Origin: Flexilinea sp.
GTDB lineage: Bacteria > Chloroflexota > Anaerolineae > Anaerolineales > Anaerolineaceae
Assembly (NCBI GenBank): GCA_026645735.1
Contig: JAPKMT010000032.1
Span: 1-39,098, forward strand
Reading direction: 5' to 3'
DNA: 39,098 nucleotides
The position numbers were made by a program, and so were the translations under genes. Under the pieces are notes generated by a model, which was given only the letters and a program-made list of their open reading frames with translations, made no database searches and was not told where the DNA came from. How positions within the stretch are numbered: position 1 is the first letter of the stretch; every line of letters begins with the position of its first letter. Shown piece by piece: positions 8,451-17,205 of the stretch.

Positions 8451-9299
8451 ATGGGAAAACCAGACCAAATGAAATTATCAGGAAAACTGGTATTAATTTC
8501 AGGTGGATCCAGCGGAATCGGATTAGCACTTGCAAAAAAAATGGCAGAAAATGGTGCTTCGCTCATAATTTGTGCACGCCGAGAAAATCAGCTTGCAACG
8601 GCAAAAGAAGAAATATCCCAAATATTTATCAACGGTCAGCAGTTCATAGAGACAATTTCTGTTGATATGCGGGATCATGAAGCAGTAAATAACGCACTTT
8701 CACCAATTCTTGATCGCATCGGCGTTCCGGACATCGTGGTTCATTCCGCAGGCGTCGTCTATCCCGCAGTTTTTGAAAAAATTACCAATGAACAATTTCA
8801 TTGGATGATGGATACAAATTACTTTGGCGCAATCAATCTGTTTCAAGAGATCATCCCGAGAATGAAAGAGCGCAAATCAGGCCATATTGTTGCGATGGGT
8901 TCTGCAGCGTCATTTATTGGCATCTGGGGATATTCTGCCTATAGCGGTTCAAAATACGCCATACGTGGATTATGTGATGTTCTGCGATCAGAATTAAAAC
9001 CATATCACATCCCCGTCTCCATTGTATTCCCTCCTGACACAGATACCCCGCAGCTTGCTTATGAGAATCAATTCAAACCAAAGATTACGCATGAAGTCAG
9101 CGGTACTATAAAACCATTATCTCCTGATTTTGTTGCAGCAAAAATCCTGAAAGGAATTCATCAGAAGAAAAGTGTCATCATGCCGGATACTGGAACAAAA
9201 TTATTATTTCATGCCAGTAATTTGCTCGGAACTGGAATCTATCGTGTTCTGGACTATTTTACAATGAAGGCGTTTAAAAAATATGGTCCGGATGCTTGA
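8451..9299 (+). CDS. SDR oxidoreductase resembling 3-ketodihydrosphingosine reductase (KDSR)
   Basis: This 282-residue short-chain dehydrogenase has the NADP(H)-binding GGSSGIG at 18-24, NxG-like HSAG at 98-101 and catalytic YSGSK at 164-168. It carries the string PPDTDTP (194-200) followed by YENQFKP. I recognise this string from eukaryotic KDSR, where PPDTDTPGF-x-x-EN-x-x-KP is characteristic. KDSR reduces 3-ketosphinganine to sphinganine, the second step of sphingoid-base synthesis. A serine-palmitoyltransferase-like gene at 35113 supports this reading. The hydrophobic C-terminal region could hold it at the membrane. AGGA is 5 nt before ATG 8451; ATG 8469 is a possible alternative. A generic SDR with another substrate remains possible. 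Confidence 0.78.
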   Translation: MGKPDQMKLSGKLVLISGGSSGIGLALAKKMAENGASLIICARRENQLATAKEEISQIFINGQQFIETISVDMRDHEAVNNALSPILDRIGVPDIVVHSAGVVYPAVFEKITNEQFHWMMDTNYFGAINLFQEIIPRMKERKSGHIVAMGSAASFIGIWGYSAYSGSKYAIRGLCDVLRSELKPYHIPVSIVFPPDTDTPQLAYENQFKPKITHEVSGTIKPLSPDFVAAKILKGIHQKKSVIMPDTGTKLLFHASNLLGTGIYRVLDYFTMKAFKKYGPDA

Positions 9300-9479
9300 T
9301 CTTGTTTGCCTGTTCCGGGTATGAAAAACGAACAGAAACCGCAGGTACCATTTATAAATTCCTGCCAAAATAAATCATGTGAGAAAAATCAATTGGAACC
9401 GGCTCAAGATATGATTGAGAATCGCCAAGGTTGATTTGTACTTTTTTTATTGTTCATTCACTTAAAGGAGTCGATGATT

Positions 9480-10409
9480 ATGAAAATGAACCATTTCTTA
9501 TCGATAGCGGATTATTCCGAACCGGAATTGATGCACATTTTAGATGTGTCAATTCAATTAAAAAAAGAGTTAAAGTCAGGCGGAAATAAACCGATTTTAC
9601 GAGGGAAATCAATGGCATTGGTTTTTCAGAAAGCTTCTCTCCGAACACGAGTCAGTTTTGAGATGGGGATGCATCAACTCGGAGGTTACGCATTTTACCT
9701 TTCACCTGATGAAATTGGTTTGGGAAAACGAGAAGCTGTGAAAGATGTAGCCCAGGTTCTGGCCGGATATGTCGATGCAATTATGGCTCGTGTATTCAAA
9801 CATGAACATATTGTTGATTTAGCAAATTATGCCGGAATTCCGATAATTAATGGATTATCAGATTACAACCACCCCTGTCAAGGGATGGCTGATGTCATGA
9901 CAATACTGGAAGAATTCGGCGTCATTAAAGGAATAAATGTAGCCTTTGTCGGTGATGGCAATAATGTGGCAGTCTCTTTAATGCATGCTTGTACCAAAAT
10001 GGGTGCAAATTTTTCAATTGCCAATCCTACAGGCTATGAAATGCCAGAAAATGCAATTTCAATGGCAAAGAATTTTTCGGAAATAAGTGGAAGTTCACTT
10101 CATTTCAGCAATGATCCATTTGAAGTTGTAAAAAATGCCCAGGTGATTTACACCGATACATGGGTTAGTATGGGCCAGGAAGCAGAATCTGAAACAAGGT
10201 TAAAAGTTTTTAAACCTTTCCAGGTCAATCAGGAATTGTTATCAACTGCTCCCAGGGAGGCAATTGTTATGCATTGTCTACCTTCCCATCGTGGGCAGGA
10301 AATCACTGATGAAGTTCAAGACGGGCCACAGTCCAGAGTTTTTCCTGAAGCACATAACCGTCTGCATGCCCAGAAAGGTATCATGGCCTGTCTTCTGGCA
10401 GATATGTAA
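9480..10409 (+). CDS. argF: Ornithine carbamoyltransferase
   Basis: This 309-residue cytosolic enzyme makes citrulline from ornithine and carbamoyl phosphate. SLRTR at 53-57 is the carbamoyl-phosphate loop (usually STRTR). HPCQ at 131-134 and the ornithine-binding DTWVSMG (226-232) are present, as is the MHCLPSHRG loop with Cys266. All fit an active OTC of normal length. I chose ATG 9480 because AAAGGAG (9464-9470) lies 9 nt upstream; ATG 9474 is too close to it and 9450 lies before it. No other arginine gene is in the window. A strong hairpin follows. The SLRTR version separates it from the most common OTC form but is seen in other OTCs. Confidence 0.93.
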   Translation: MKMNHFLSIADYSEPELMHILDVSIQLKKELKSGGNKPILRGKSMALVFQKASLRTRVSFEMGMHQLGGYAFYLSPDEIGLGKREAVKDVAQVLAGYVDAIMARVFKHEHIVDLANYAGIPIINGLSDYNHPCQGMADVMTILEEFGVIKGINVAFVGDGNNVAVSLMHACTKMGANFSIANPTGYEMPENAISMAKNFSEISGSSLHFSNDPFEVVKNAQVIYTDTWVSMGQEAESETRLKVFKPFQVNQELLSTAPREAIVMHCLPSHRGQEITDEVQDGPQSRVFPEAHNRLHAQKGIMACLLADM

Positions 10410-10435
10410 TTCAAAAGAAATTTAACTAGTCTGAG

Positions 10436-10496
10436 AAAAACTGACACTACTGTAAATGTTCTTTTTCTTCAGACAACAGCAATAGTGTCAGTTTTT
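10436..10496 (+). terminator. argF terminator
   Basis: AAAAACTGACACTA (10436-10449) pairs with TAGTGTCAGTTTTT (10483-10496). The stem is a 14-bp perfect match and ends in T5, and the loop is 33 nt. It has A-runs and T-runs on both sides, so it could work in both directions. Confidence 0.8.
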
Positions 10497-10731
10497 ATAA
10501 TTATCATTTCCAGACATCATTATTATTGTTAAAAGAGATGATGACAACAGTCGTTAATTTTGTTTATCTGTATCATCAAACAGATTATTATTTTGTGATT
10601 CAATTTAATAATTCGTAATCGGTTCAATTCAATAATAATTGATCAAAACCATCGCAATCGTATCGACCAATGCTATTCTTGAATTTGTATCACCAAGGAA
10701 ACGTATTTTCGTTAAAACGGTCGAACAAGTG

Positions 10732-10770
10732 ATTTGGGCTTTTGACTTAATTACAATCAAAAGCCCAAAT
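10732..10770 (-). terminator. Terminator-like hairpin after the sugar-binding-protein gene
   Basis: ATTTGGGCTTTTGA (10732-10745) pairs perfectly with TCAAAAGCCCAAAT (10757-10770) across an 11-nt loop. It begins 12 nt beyond the stop of the minus-strand gene. A T-run does not follow directly, so it may stabilise the mRNA end more than terminate. Confidence 0.7.
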
Positions 10771-10782
10771 ATAACTAATTAA

Positions 10783-11757
10783 TTAACTTCCGCCAAACTT
10801 TTTGTACATTTCTTCAGCGTTATCTTTTGTGATTTCGATGGTTTCAAGCACTACGGTTCTCTCAGGTTCGACACCCTTTTCAAGGATCTTCACTGCCCAG
10901 TCGATTGCTTCAGCGCCACCAGTTGGATAAACATAAGTTACACTTATCCGGCCATCCATCACAGATTTAATTCCACCATCTAAGGTAGGCAGACCATCAA
11001 TTCCAATGACAATTTTATCGCTCAAATCAATTTTGGCATTCTCTGCCGAAATGATAGCTGCTTCAGCCATAGGATCATTATGACCATAAACTACATTAAA
11101 TTCGGGATTGGCTGCAAACATTGATTGTGATACCGGAATAGCTTTTTCACGTAACCAATCTGCGTTCTGGCTGGCGATAATCGTCACATCTGGATTTGAA
11201 GCAATTCCTTCGCGGAAACCATCTCCGCGTTCTTTTGCCGGTGTTGCTCCTTCCAAACCACGAATTTCAAGTACATTACATGGAGCTATTGCTTTATCTT
11301 TGCACCATTTAGCAACATACTCTCCCGCCTTCTTTCCGATTAGAACATTATCTGCACCAATCCACATTGTGTATTTCTCGCCATTTACTTTACGATCCAA
11401 CACAATCACAGGGATGCCTTTGTCAAATGCTTTGGCAACCACATCCGTCAATGGAGCTGCTTCGTTCGGTGAGATTATAAGTAAATCAATGCCTTGCTGC
11501 AGAAAGTTTTCTACATCAGCAACCTGTTTCGCATTATTCTGAGCAGCATCTGCAAAAACAACTTCCAATTCGGGGTATGCTTTTGCTGCAGCTGCGATTT
11601 GGTCATTCATCGCCTGTCGCCAGGGTTCACCTTTATTTGCCTGGGACATACCAATTAAAAATTTGTCTTCGTTGGCTGGGGCACCAATCGCCATAACTGT
11701 GGTTGTTAACACAGACAGAATAACAAATATTACCAGTATAAATTTTTTTGTATTCAT
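10783..11757 (-). CDS. Sugar ABC transporter substrate-binding protein (ribose/galactofuranose type)
   Basis: This 324-residue exported protein of the periplasmic-binding-protein-like type I fold is relative to RbsB and YtfQ. It has a signal peptide (KKFILVIFVILSVLTTTVMA) without a lipobox Cys. The mature start IGMSQANKGEPWRQAMNDQI fits a sugar receptor, as do QGIDLLIISPNEAAPLTDVV, GIPVIVLDR and YGHNDPMAEAA. The sugar cannot be named. Start 11757 is chosen because AGAGGAAA precedes it; the frame is open to 11823, but those 22 residues are not signal-like. It is separated from the permease gene by 306 nt with two operator-like sites. It can therefore be expressed apart from the rest of its operon and at a higher level. 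Confidence 0.88.
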   Translation of the reverse strand: MNTKKFILVIFVILSVLTTTVMAIGAPANEDKFLIGMSQANKGEPWRQAMNDQIAAAAKAYPELEVVFADAAQNNAKQVADVENFLQQGIDLLIISPNEAAPLTDVVAKAFDKGIPVIVLDRKVNGEKYTMWIGADNVLIGKKAGEYVAKWCKDKAIAPCNVLEIRGLEGATPAKERGDGFREGIASNPDVTIIASQNADWLREKAIPVSQSMFAANPEFNVVYGHNDPMAEAAIISAENAKIDLSDKIVIGIDGLPTLDGGIKSVMDGRISVTYVYPTGGAEAIDWAVKILEKGVEPERTVVLETIEITKDNAEEMYKKFGGS

Positions 11758-11929
11758 TGGAAAATTTCCTCTTTTTATTTGTAAGACAATAATCGAACAG
11801 CGTTTACAATATGTATTCAACATTAGGTGGAAAATCTTTGGTTTCCTTAAAAAATTTGACCTCCTTTCTTGATTCTTATGATTGAAAAAAAGTGAATGAT
11901 ATACAGGGGTTTCATCTACTAAAGGTAAA

Positions 11930-11941
11930 GAAAACGTTTAC
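11930..11941 (-). promoter_or_regulatory. LacI-family operator-like site 1
   Basis: GTAAACGTTTTC on the minus strand contains the AAACGTTT core with the central CG step used by LacI-family repressors. Its core matches the perfect palindrome upstream of the lacI gene at 15896. The centre is 57 bp from site 2, and the sites face each other. Confidence 0.6.
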
Positions 11942-11986
11942 ATCACTATTCATATTTTTTCTACGACGATGAATCTCTCCTATGCA

Positions 11987-12000
11987 ATAAACGTTTTCAC
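11987..12000 (+). promoter_or_regulatory. LacI-family operator-like site 2
   Basis: ATAAACGTTTTCAC shares nine bases (TAAACGTTT, then TC) with site 1 in opposite orientation. The paired arrangement suggests a looping repressor or a catabolite (cre-like) site; which protein binds is not shown by sequence. Confidence 0.58.
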
Positions 12001-12063
12001 AACACTTGATTTTTTTTTGATAGCCTATTATTTTGATACTTTTTCCGATGCGATATTGAATCC

Positions 12064-13098
12064 TTATTCTGCTTTTTGCTTTTGTGAAATAACAGCCAGG
12101 ATGATTAAGGCTCCTTTCAGAATCATTTGATATTCAGATTGAATATTCCGTAATCCTAAAATATTATCCAGGATGCTCAATATAATTGCTCCCATGACAG
12201 AACCTAATACTGTTCCTGATCCACCTGCCATACTGGTACCGCCAATAACAACTGCGGCAATAGCATTTGTCTCATAACCATTACCATCGATGTGACTTCC
12301 CTGGTTCACTAAGGCTGCATGAAGCATGGCGGCTAACGATGCCAAAAAACTGCATAGTGTAAATACAATGATCTTGGTTCGGTCGACTGCAACGCCGGAT
12401 AGTCTGGCTGCTACTTCATTTCCCCCAACAGCAAGTACATGCCTCCCGAAGCCTGTATTTCTTAAGATGAAAGATACGAGAATTGCGACACCTGTCAGAT
12501 AAAATACTTGAACTGGAACTTCCAATCCAAACAGAATAACATGACCCGCGAACATATCCTTAAAAGCCTGAGGAGCCCCAGCGCCGCCAAAAGCTAATGG
12601 AATTGCATATCCACCTGACCATAAAGAAGCAATACCACGGGCAATTGTCATCATTGCTAAGGTTACAATAAATGGCTGGATTTTTACTTTGGTGGTAATG
12701 ACACCATTAATGAAACCAATGAATGCTCCCATAGCGAATACAACGAATAAAGTAGGTATTACCTCCCAGTCGCTACGCATCATTAATGAAGCAGCACCGA
12801 CAGCACTTAATGCCAAAACGGCTCCAACAGATAAATCAATTCCAGCCAGTATAATCACTAATGTCATCCCAACAGCAATAATTCCATTCTCTGATGCAAA
12901 ACGAACAATATTAAGCAAATTTTCAGGATTCAGAAATACAACATGTCCATTTCGGACAGGTGATAAAATTATTGATAATATAAATATTCCAAATAATCCA
13001 AAATAACTTTGGGAGCGCAAAATAAGTTTTCCAACAATACCTCCGAATTTTTTTCGGTCAGGAGTAGCAATGAGAGCAGGTAATTTTTTTTCTTGCAT
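12064..13098 (-). CDS. Sugar ABC transporter permease (RbsC type)
   Basis: This 344-residue membrane protein of the ribose/xylose/galactose permease family probably works as a homodimer, since only one permease gene is present. GMTLVIILAGIDLSVGAVLAL is the family's best-conserved segment. VGGNEVAARLSGVAVDRTKI is the loop that contacts the ATPase, and GGTSMAGGSGTVLGSVMGA is the third hallmark. The N-terminal 25 residues are polar and cytoplasmic, then membrane spans run to the end. AGGATG precedes the ATG, and the start lies 11 nt after the ATPase stop. It is the middle of lacI-ATPase-permease-binding protein, all on the minus strand. Confidence 0.92.
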   Translation of the reverse strand: MQEKKLPALIATPDRKKFGGIVGKLILRSQSYFGLFGIFILSIILSPVRNGHVVFLNPENLLNIVRFASENGIIAVGMTLVIILAGIDLSVGAVLALSAVGAASLMMRSDWEVIPTLFVVFAMGAFIGFINGVITTKVKIQPFIVTLAMMTIARGIASLWSGGYAIPLAFGGAGAPQAFKDMFAGHVILFGLEVPVQVFYLTGVAILVSFILRNTGFGRHVLAVGGNEVAARLSGVAVDRTKIIVFTLCSFLASLAAMLHAALVNQGSHIDGNGYETNAIAAVVIGGTSMAGGSGTVLGSVMGAIILSILDNILGLRNIQSEYQMILKGALIILAVISQKQKAE

Positions 13099-13109
13099 AG
13101 AGTGTCATC

Positions 13110-14648
13110 CTATAATTGTGGGATTAACGTGTCAGATACGCTTGTTTGGAATTCAGTAGCAGCTTCCATAATCATTTCCTGTGTGGCGTCGGATCGCGGT
13201 AAGACAGCTGTTAATCGGCCTTCACATAAAACGAGAATTCGGTCACACATGGCTAAGATCTCAGGTAGTTCTGATGATGCCATAATAATACTGGCACCGT
13301 CACTAACCAATCGACTTAATAATGCATAAATTTCAGCTTTCGCACCTACATCAATACCATGGGTTGGTTCATCTAACAACAGTATATGAGGATTCGTTAA
13401 TAGGCATTTGGCTAAAGAAACTTTTTGCTGATTACCACCCGAGAGTTTACTCACTAAAACATCGGGTGAAGATGTTTTGATTTGCAGTTCTTTAATTGAT
13501 TCTTGAACAGCTTTATTTTCGTCTTTTTTTTGAATTATTTGATGCGTAAGGAATTTTTTTAAAGCAGAAATCGTAATATTATGAGCAACCAACATTTTCA
13601 AGATTAAACTTTGTGTTTTCCGATCTTCCGTTACAAACGCCAGACCTGCATCAATTGCTTCTGATGGTGAGTGAAAATGACACTCAAGACCGTTTATTAA
13701 AATTTGACCTTTTACTCGTTTCGGATTGTTTACTCCGAATAGAGTCTCGAGGAGTTCTGTACGACCAGCACCTAATAATCCCGCTACTCCAATAATCTCA
13801 CCCCGTTTTAAGTCAAAAGAAATATTGTACAGAGGATGGCGTCCTTTGCGTGGATCATCGGACAGAAATAAATTTTTTACTTCCAAAACAACATCACCCG
13901 ACTGTGCAGTTGTATTGGGAAACAATTCTTCAAATTCACGGTTAACCATCATACGAATCAATCCTTTTTGATTTACCGATTTGGTCAACTTTGTTCCAAT
14001 GTATTGACCATCCCGAAAAACGGTTATCCGATCTGAAATTTGAAATATTTCGTCCAATTTATGAGAAATATAAATCATTGTTGTACCCTCTTGCTTGAGA
14101 GATTTGATCACTGCAAAAAGTTTTTCAATTTCATTTTCGCTCAAAGCTGAGGTTGGCTCATCTAAAATCAGCAGTTTCGCATCAAGGGATAACGCTTTCG
14201 CTACTTCTACTAATTGCTGTTCACCCATTCTTAAGCCTTTTACTTTTCTGTTTGGATTAATATAAAGATTTAATCTTTCGAGAAGTTTAATAGCTTCATT
14301 ATCCATTTTTTTGTTATCCAACATACCGAATGGGGTATAAGCTTCTCGGCCTAAGAAAATATTTTCGGTAATCGTTAATTCCGTTATTAAATTCAATTCC
14401 TGGTGAATAATCGCGACTCCATGAATTTGCGCGTCACGCGGATTTTTAAATTTCAGAGTCTGCCCTTTCCAAAGCAGCTCTCCCTTATAATCAGTATAAA
14501 CACCGCTTAGTATATTCATTAAAGTGGATTTACCAGCCCCGTTTTCTCCAACGATAGCATGAATTTCACCTTCTTCCACTTGGAAGGTAATATCTTTTAG
14601 AGCTTGTACACCACCAAAATTCTTACTTACCGATTTGATTTCTAACAT
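13110..14648 (-). CDS. Sugar ABC transporter, double ATP-binding protein (RbsA type)
   Basis: This 512-residue protein has two ABC domains. Domain 1 has Walker A GENGAGKSTL, signature LRMGEQQLVEVAKAL (degenerate) and Walker B LILDEPTSALS. Domain 2 has GLLGAGRTELLE in place of Walker A, with no Lys as is usual for RbsA, then LSGGNQQKVSLAKCL and LLLDEPTHGID. It powers uptake through the RbsC-type permease at 12064. The sugar is not predictable. It starts 27 nt after the end of the lacI gene, with a GTGGA ribosome binding site. It is a paralogue of the nucleoside-type ATPase at 3126 but has a more standard first domain. Confidence 0.93.
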   Translation of the reverse strand: MLEIKSVSKNFGGVQALKDITFQVEEGEIHAIVGENGAGKSTLMNILSGVYTDYKGELLWKGQTLKFKNPRDAQIHGVAIIHQELNLITELTITENIFLGREAYTPFGMLDNKKMDNEAIKLLERLNLYINPNRKVKGLRMGEQQLVEVAKALSLDAKLLILDEPTSALSENEIEKLFAVIKSLKQEGTTMIYISHKLDEIFQISDRITVFRDGQYIGTKLTKSVNQKGLIRMMVNREFEELFPNTTAQSGDVVLEVKNLFLSDDPRKGRHPLYNISFDLKRGEIIGVAGLLGAGRTELLETLFGVNNPKRVKGQILINGLECHFHSPSEAIDAGLAFVTEDRKTQSLILKMLVAHNITISALKKFLTHQIIQKKDENKAVQESIKELQIKTSSPDVLVSKLSGGNQQKVSLAKCLLTNPHILLLDEPTHGIDVGAKAEIYALLSRLVSDGASIIMASSELPEILAMCDRILVLCEGRLTAVLPRSDATQEMIMEAATEFQTSVSDTLIPQL

Positions 14649-14675
14649 AATTTTCCACTTTGAAAATAATCGTTA

Positions 14676-15761
14676 TTATGTTTCGATTATGGATTTTATA
14701 ACCAAATTCTTCTTCGATCCGCAAGATGTACGTACCATTAATTTTGTATCTAGAACGACCTGTCGATATGACCTTGTCGGGTCTTTTAAACGTTCTAAAA
14801 GTAATTGCGCAGCTGTCGTCCCAATATCAAATGCGGGTTGAGCAATAGCAGTCAGGGAGGGTTGTAGCGATGTCGCCCAAGGCATGTCATCAAAACCAAC
14901 AATTGCAATTTGATCAGGAATTTTTAAATTACATTCGTGAATTGCCTGCAATGCACCTAAAGTCATCAGATTATTTGATACCATTACAGCTTTCGGAGGG
15001 AGTTCTAACTCCAAAAGAGTCTGCATCGCCCGGTACCCACCTGTCTGTCTAAAATCACTGTATATAATTAGTTTTTGATCTAATACCAGATTATGATACA
15101 ACATAGCTTCTTTAAACCCTTCAAGACGTTCAATCGAAGTACTTGTTTGTTTAGGGCCACTGATTAGGCCAATTCTCTGATACCCCAATTGTGCTAAATG
15201 AGAGGTTGCCTCAAACGCTCCTTTTCTATTATTGACAGTAACACTATCCATATGATCCATCCCCGGTGAACGATCGATAGCTACCAATTGGATGCCTGAT
15301 TCTACTAAATTCTTACAGAATTCATTATTGTATTTGGTTGGAGTCCAAATTATTCCCGCAACATCTTCAGCCCGTAAATTGGATAGATGAGTTTTCTCTC
15401 TCTTCGGATCTTCATCCGAATTGCAAAAAAAAAGACTATATCCTGAATCATAAAGAATCGTCTCAATTCCACGAATTACACTAGTAAAAAAAGGATTTTC
15501 AATATCCGAGATAATGACTCCAATGGTCTTTGAAACTCTCTTACGAAGGCTGCTTGCAGAACGGTTAGGGTGATAATCCAGCGTTACAGCTGCTTTTTTT
15601 ACTCGATTAGTTAATTCGGGACTGACATAAGCTTTACCACTCATCACCCGTGAAACGGTTGCAATTGAAACCCCTGAGAGCTTTGCAACTTGAAAGATAT
15701 TGTTTTTCTCTTCAGTCTGGTCTTGTTCTTGTTTTTGTTGTTTCAATTTCTTTTCAATCAA
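14676..15761 (-). CDS. LacI-family transcriptional regulator (TTG start)
   Basis: This 361-residue repressor has a helix-turn-helix at about residues 22-42 (VAKLSGVSIATVSRVMSG). The hinge-helix region follows (YHPNRSASSLRKR), then a periplasmic-binding-like sensor domain (IGVIISDIENPFF, VAIVGFDDMPWA, LTAIAQPAFDIG). The first 21 residues are rich in Lys, Gln and Glu and are an extra extension before the HTH. The start is TTG at 15761: GAGGA lies 8 nt upstream, an in-frame stop is just before, and the next ATG is inside the HTH. It heads the sugar-uptake cluster, and the operator overlapping its transcript start implies self-repression. The inducer is probably the imported sugar. Confidence 0.9.
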   Translation of the reverse strand: MIEKKLKQQKQEQDQTEEKNNIFQVAKLSGVSIATVSRVMSGKAYVSPELTNRVKKAAVTLDYHPNRSASSLRKRVSKTIGVIISDIENPFFTSVIRGIETILYDSGYSLFFCNSDEDPKREKTHLSNLRAEDVAGIIWTPTKYNNEFCKNLVESGIQLVAIDRSPGMDHMDSVTVNNRKGAFEATSHLAQLGYQRIGLISGPKQTSTSIERLEGFKEAMLYHNLVLDQKLIIYSDFRQTGGYRAMQTLLELELPPKAVMVSNNLMTLGALQAIHECNLKIPDQIAIVGFDDMPWATSLQPSLTAIAQPAFDIGTTAAQLLLERLKDPTRSYRQVVLDTKLMVRTSCGSKKNLVIKSIIET

Positions 15762-15895
15762 TTTTGTGTCCTCAATGTATTAGAAGTATTATGAAACCAA
15801 GATTGACATCAAAATTTTTGTTGATCTTAATAGAACTGCGAACTAACTGATTTTTATTAATCGGAATATTAAATAACCATAAAATAATACAAACA

Positions 15896-15909
15896 AGAAA
15901 ACGTTTTCT
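15896..15909 (-). promoter_or_regulatory. Perfect LacI-family operator in front of lacI
   Basis: AGAAAACGTTTTCT is a perfect 14-bp palindrome with a central CG. It lies just downstream of the predicted transcription start (about +6 to +19), where a bound repressor would block the polymerase. The AAACGTTT core recurs at 11930 and 11987. Confidence 0.8.
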
Positions 15910-15920
15910 ATACAATACAG

Positions 15921-15949
15921 ATTGTATAAAGCATACGTTTATTTGTCAA
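15921..15949 (-). promoter_or_regulatory. Sigma-70-type promoter of the lacI/sugar transporter operon
   Basis: On the minus strand TTGACA (15949-15944) and TACAAT (15926-15921) are separated by exactly 17 bp. This is the best promoter in the window. The spacer contains ATAAACGTATGC, a half-matching second operator core. Confidence 0.78.
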
Positions 15950-16183
15950 TAGGGAAATTAATTGTATTTCTGAAAAGGTTTTCTTTCCTTTTTTGAAAAA
16001 TACAACCTGTTTGAATAATGCAGGAAAATCGGTACTTTATAAAAATGTATGCTGAAATGCACTACTGACTACATTCCCAAAAAGTATTATGGTCATTCTT
16101 TTAGCAAATATGTAATTGATATAAAATATCGAATCGTTGAGGATTGCAGGATTTTTCATTTTACTCAGTAAATTTTCAAATCA

Positions 16184-16435
16184 CTAAAAAAACCACCTGG
16201 ATGCAGATTCAACAAATTGCAGAATCAGCATCAATATTATTGGGCTGAGATCAAACATTCCCGTGTTAGGCATGATCCGGCGAATCGGATCAAGGAAAGT
16301 GTTCATAAATCTATCCAACATGGAGCGATATTTATTGTAGGGTGATACAAACCAGGAGATGATGATATAGACCATTAAAAGTGTCGACATGATATTGACC
16401 AGTGTCGAAATAAATAATCCCAAGAATCTGCTCAT
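16184..16435 (-). CDS. yggT: YggT-family membrane protein
   Basis: This 83-residue protein has two membrane segments: a first span (LFISTLVNIMSTLLMVYIIISWF) and a second near the C-terminus. Between them is RFMNTFLDPIRRIMPNTGMFDLSPIILMLIL, and the DPIRRxxP...DLSP motif identifies the YggT/YlmG family. Relatives sit in the division-associated ylm cluster and affect membrane or nucleoid organisation; the molecular job is not settled. GAGGAA precedes the ATG. It lies 25 nt after yggS and is the last gene of this minus-strand run. Confidence 0.9.
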   Translation of the reverse strand: MSRFLGLFISTLVNIMSTLLMVYIIISWFVSPYNKYRSMLDRFMNTFLDPIRRIMPNTGMFDLSPIILMLILQFVESASRWFF

Positions 16436-16460
16436 AATATTATTCCTCTGTATAATTCTG

Positions 16461-17180
16461 TCATACTCGCGGTCCGACTAAAATTGTACCAATTCGTATG
16501 AAAGTAGCTCCTTCTTCAATCGCTGGGCAATAATCAATACTTGTTCCCATGGATAATTCAGTCAGATGCATGCCATAATGTGTATTTAGATCCTCCAAAA
16601 CATGTCTCAGGTTCGCAAAGTAATACCTGTTTTCCTCAGCATTTTCTGTGAATGGAGGAAGTGTCATTAATCCTTGTATATCAAGCTGTGAACATTTTTG
16701 TAATTGTTCTAAATCTCGTAAAAAACTGCTCGAGAGACTTGTCCCTTTCAAAAGCCAGCCTTTTTTGGTTAATTCCTCACCAGTATTTAATTCCAGAAAG
16801 ACTGGCATTTTTTTATTCTTTTTTTCTAAAATCGAATTCAATTTTAAACCAATCTCTAATCGGTCCAATGATTGAAAAGAATCAAAATAATCGGCAACGA
16901 TTTTGATCTTTCGGCTTTGACAATGCCCGATCATATGCAATACAACATCATTCGGAGCTTCTTGAAAAACTTGAATCTTCTGGATTGTCTCATCCGGATA
17001 ATTTTCTCCAATATGTTTTATTCCCAGATTGATCAATGATTGTATAACGTCAACCGATTTCAATTTTGTTACAGCCATCAGGCGGATATCATGAACTTTT
17101 CTGCCGGCTCTTTTAGCAGATTCGCTCATTGCTGACTGGATTTTTTCCAAATTCTCTTGAAGAATTTCATGAGTAATCAT
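16461..17180 (-). CDS. yggS: PLP-homeostasis protein (YggS/PLPBP family)
   Basis: This 239-residue single-domain alanine-racemase-like barrel binds pyridoxal phosphate but has no known catalytic reaction. It helps keep PLP and amino-acid pools balanced. The PLP lysine is Lys39 in AVTKLKS, followed by the family's LGIKHIGENYPDE. The C-terminal LSMGTSIDYCPAIEEG and FIRIGTILVGPR form the phosphate-binding end. AGGAA precedes the ATG. It is placed 25 nt after pgeF and 25 nt before yggT, the usual ylmD-ylmE-ylmG order, though sepF and ftsZ are not here. Confidence 0.93.
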   Translation of the reverse strand: MITHEILQENLEKIQSAMSESAKRAGRKVHDIRLMAVTKLKSVDVIQSLINLGIKHIGENYPDETIQKIQVFQEAPNDVVLHMIGHCQSRKIKIVADYFDSFQSLDRLEIGLKLNSILEKKNKKMPVFLELNTGEELTKKGWLLKGTSLSSSFLRDLEQLQKCSQLDIQGLMTLPPFTENAEENRYYFANLRHVLEDLNTHYGMHLTELSMGTSIDYCPAIEEGATFIRIGTILVGPRV

Positions 17181-17205
17181 ATCAAATTTCCTGAATATTT
17201 TTCCT

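Larger units (their letters stand above)
10410..10782. other. Convergent intergenic region between argF and the sugar-binding-protein gene
   Basis: It holds a hairpin terminator at each end (10436-10496 and 10732-10770). The 230 nt between them are AT-rich with short direct runs of TTATTATT. I see no gene, RNA or operator there. Confidence 0.6.
11758..12063. other. Regulatory gap before the binding-protein gene
   Basis: This 306 nt gap inside the sugar transporter cluster holds two AAACGTTT-centred LacI-type sites. It also has a perfect Shine-Dalgarno-like sequence, AAAGGAGGTC (11867-11858, minus strand), that has no ATG, GTG or TTG within 5-12 nt. I could not place a convincing promoter. 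No small gene is supported. Confidence 0.55.
15762..16183. other. Intergenic region upstream of lacI and downstream of yggT
   Basis: The left 190 nt hold the lacI leader, operator and promoter. The remaining 230 nt, up to the yggT stop at 16184, are AT-rich. They contain no gene, RNA or clear terminator that I can support. Confidence 0.6.

Noticed and set aside
10500..10730. Possible small RNA between the argF and sugar-receptor terminators
   Set aside because: AT-rich sequence without a promoter, stable fold or reading frame that I could support.
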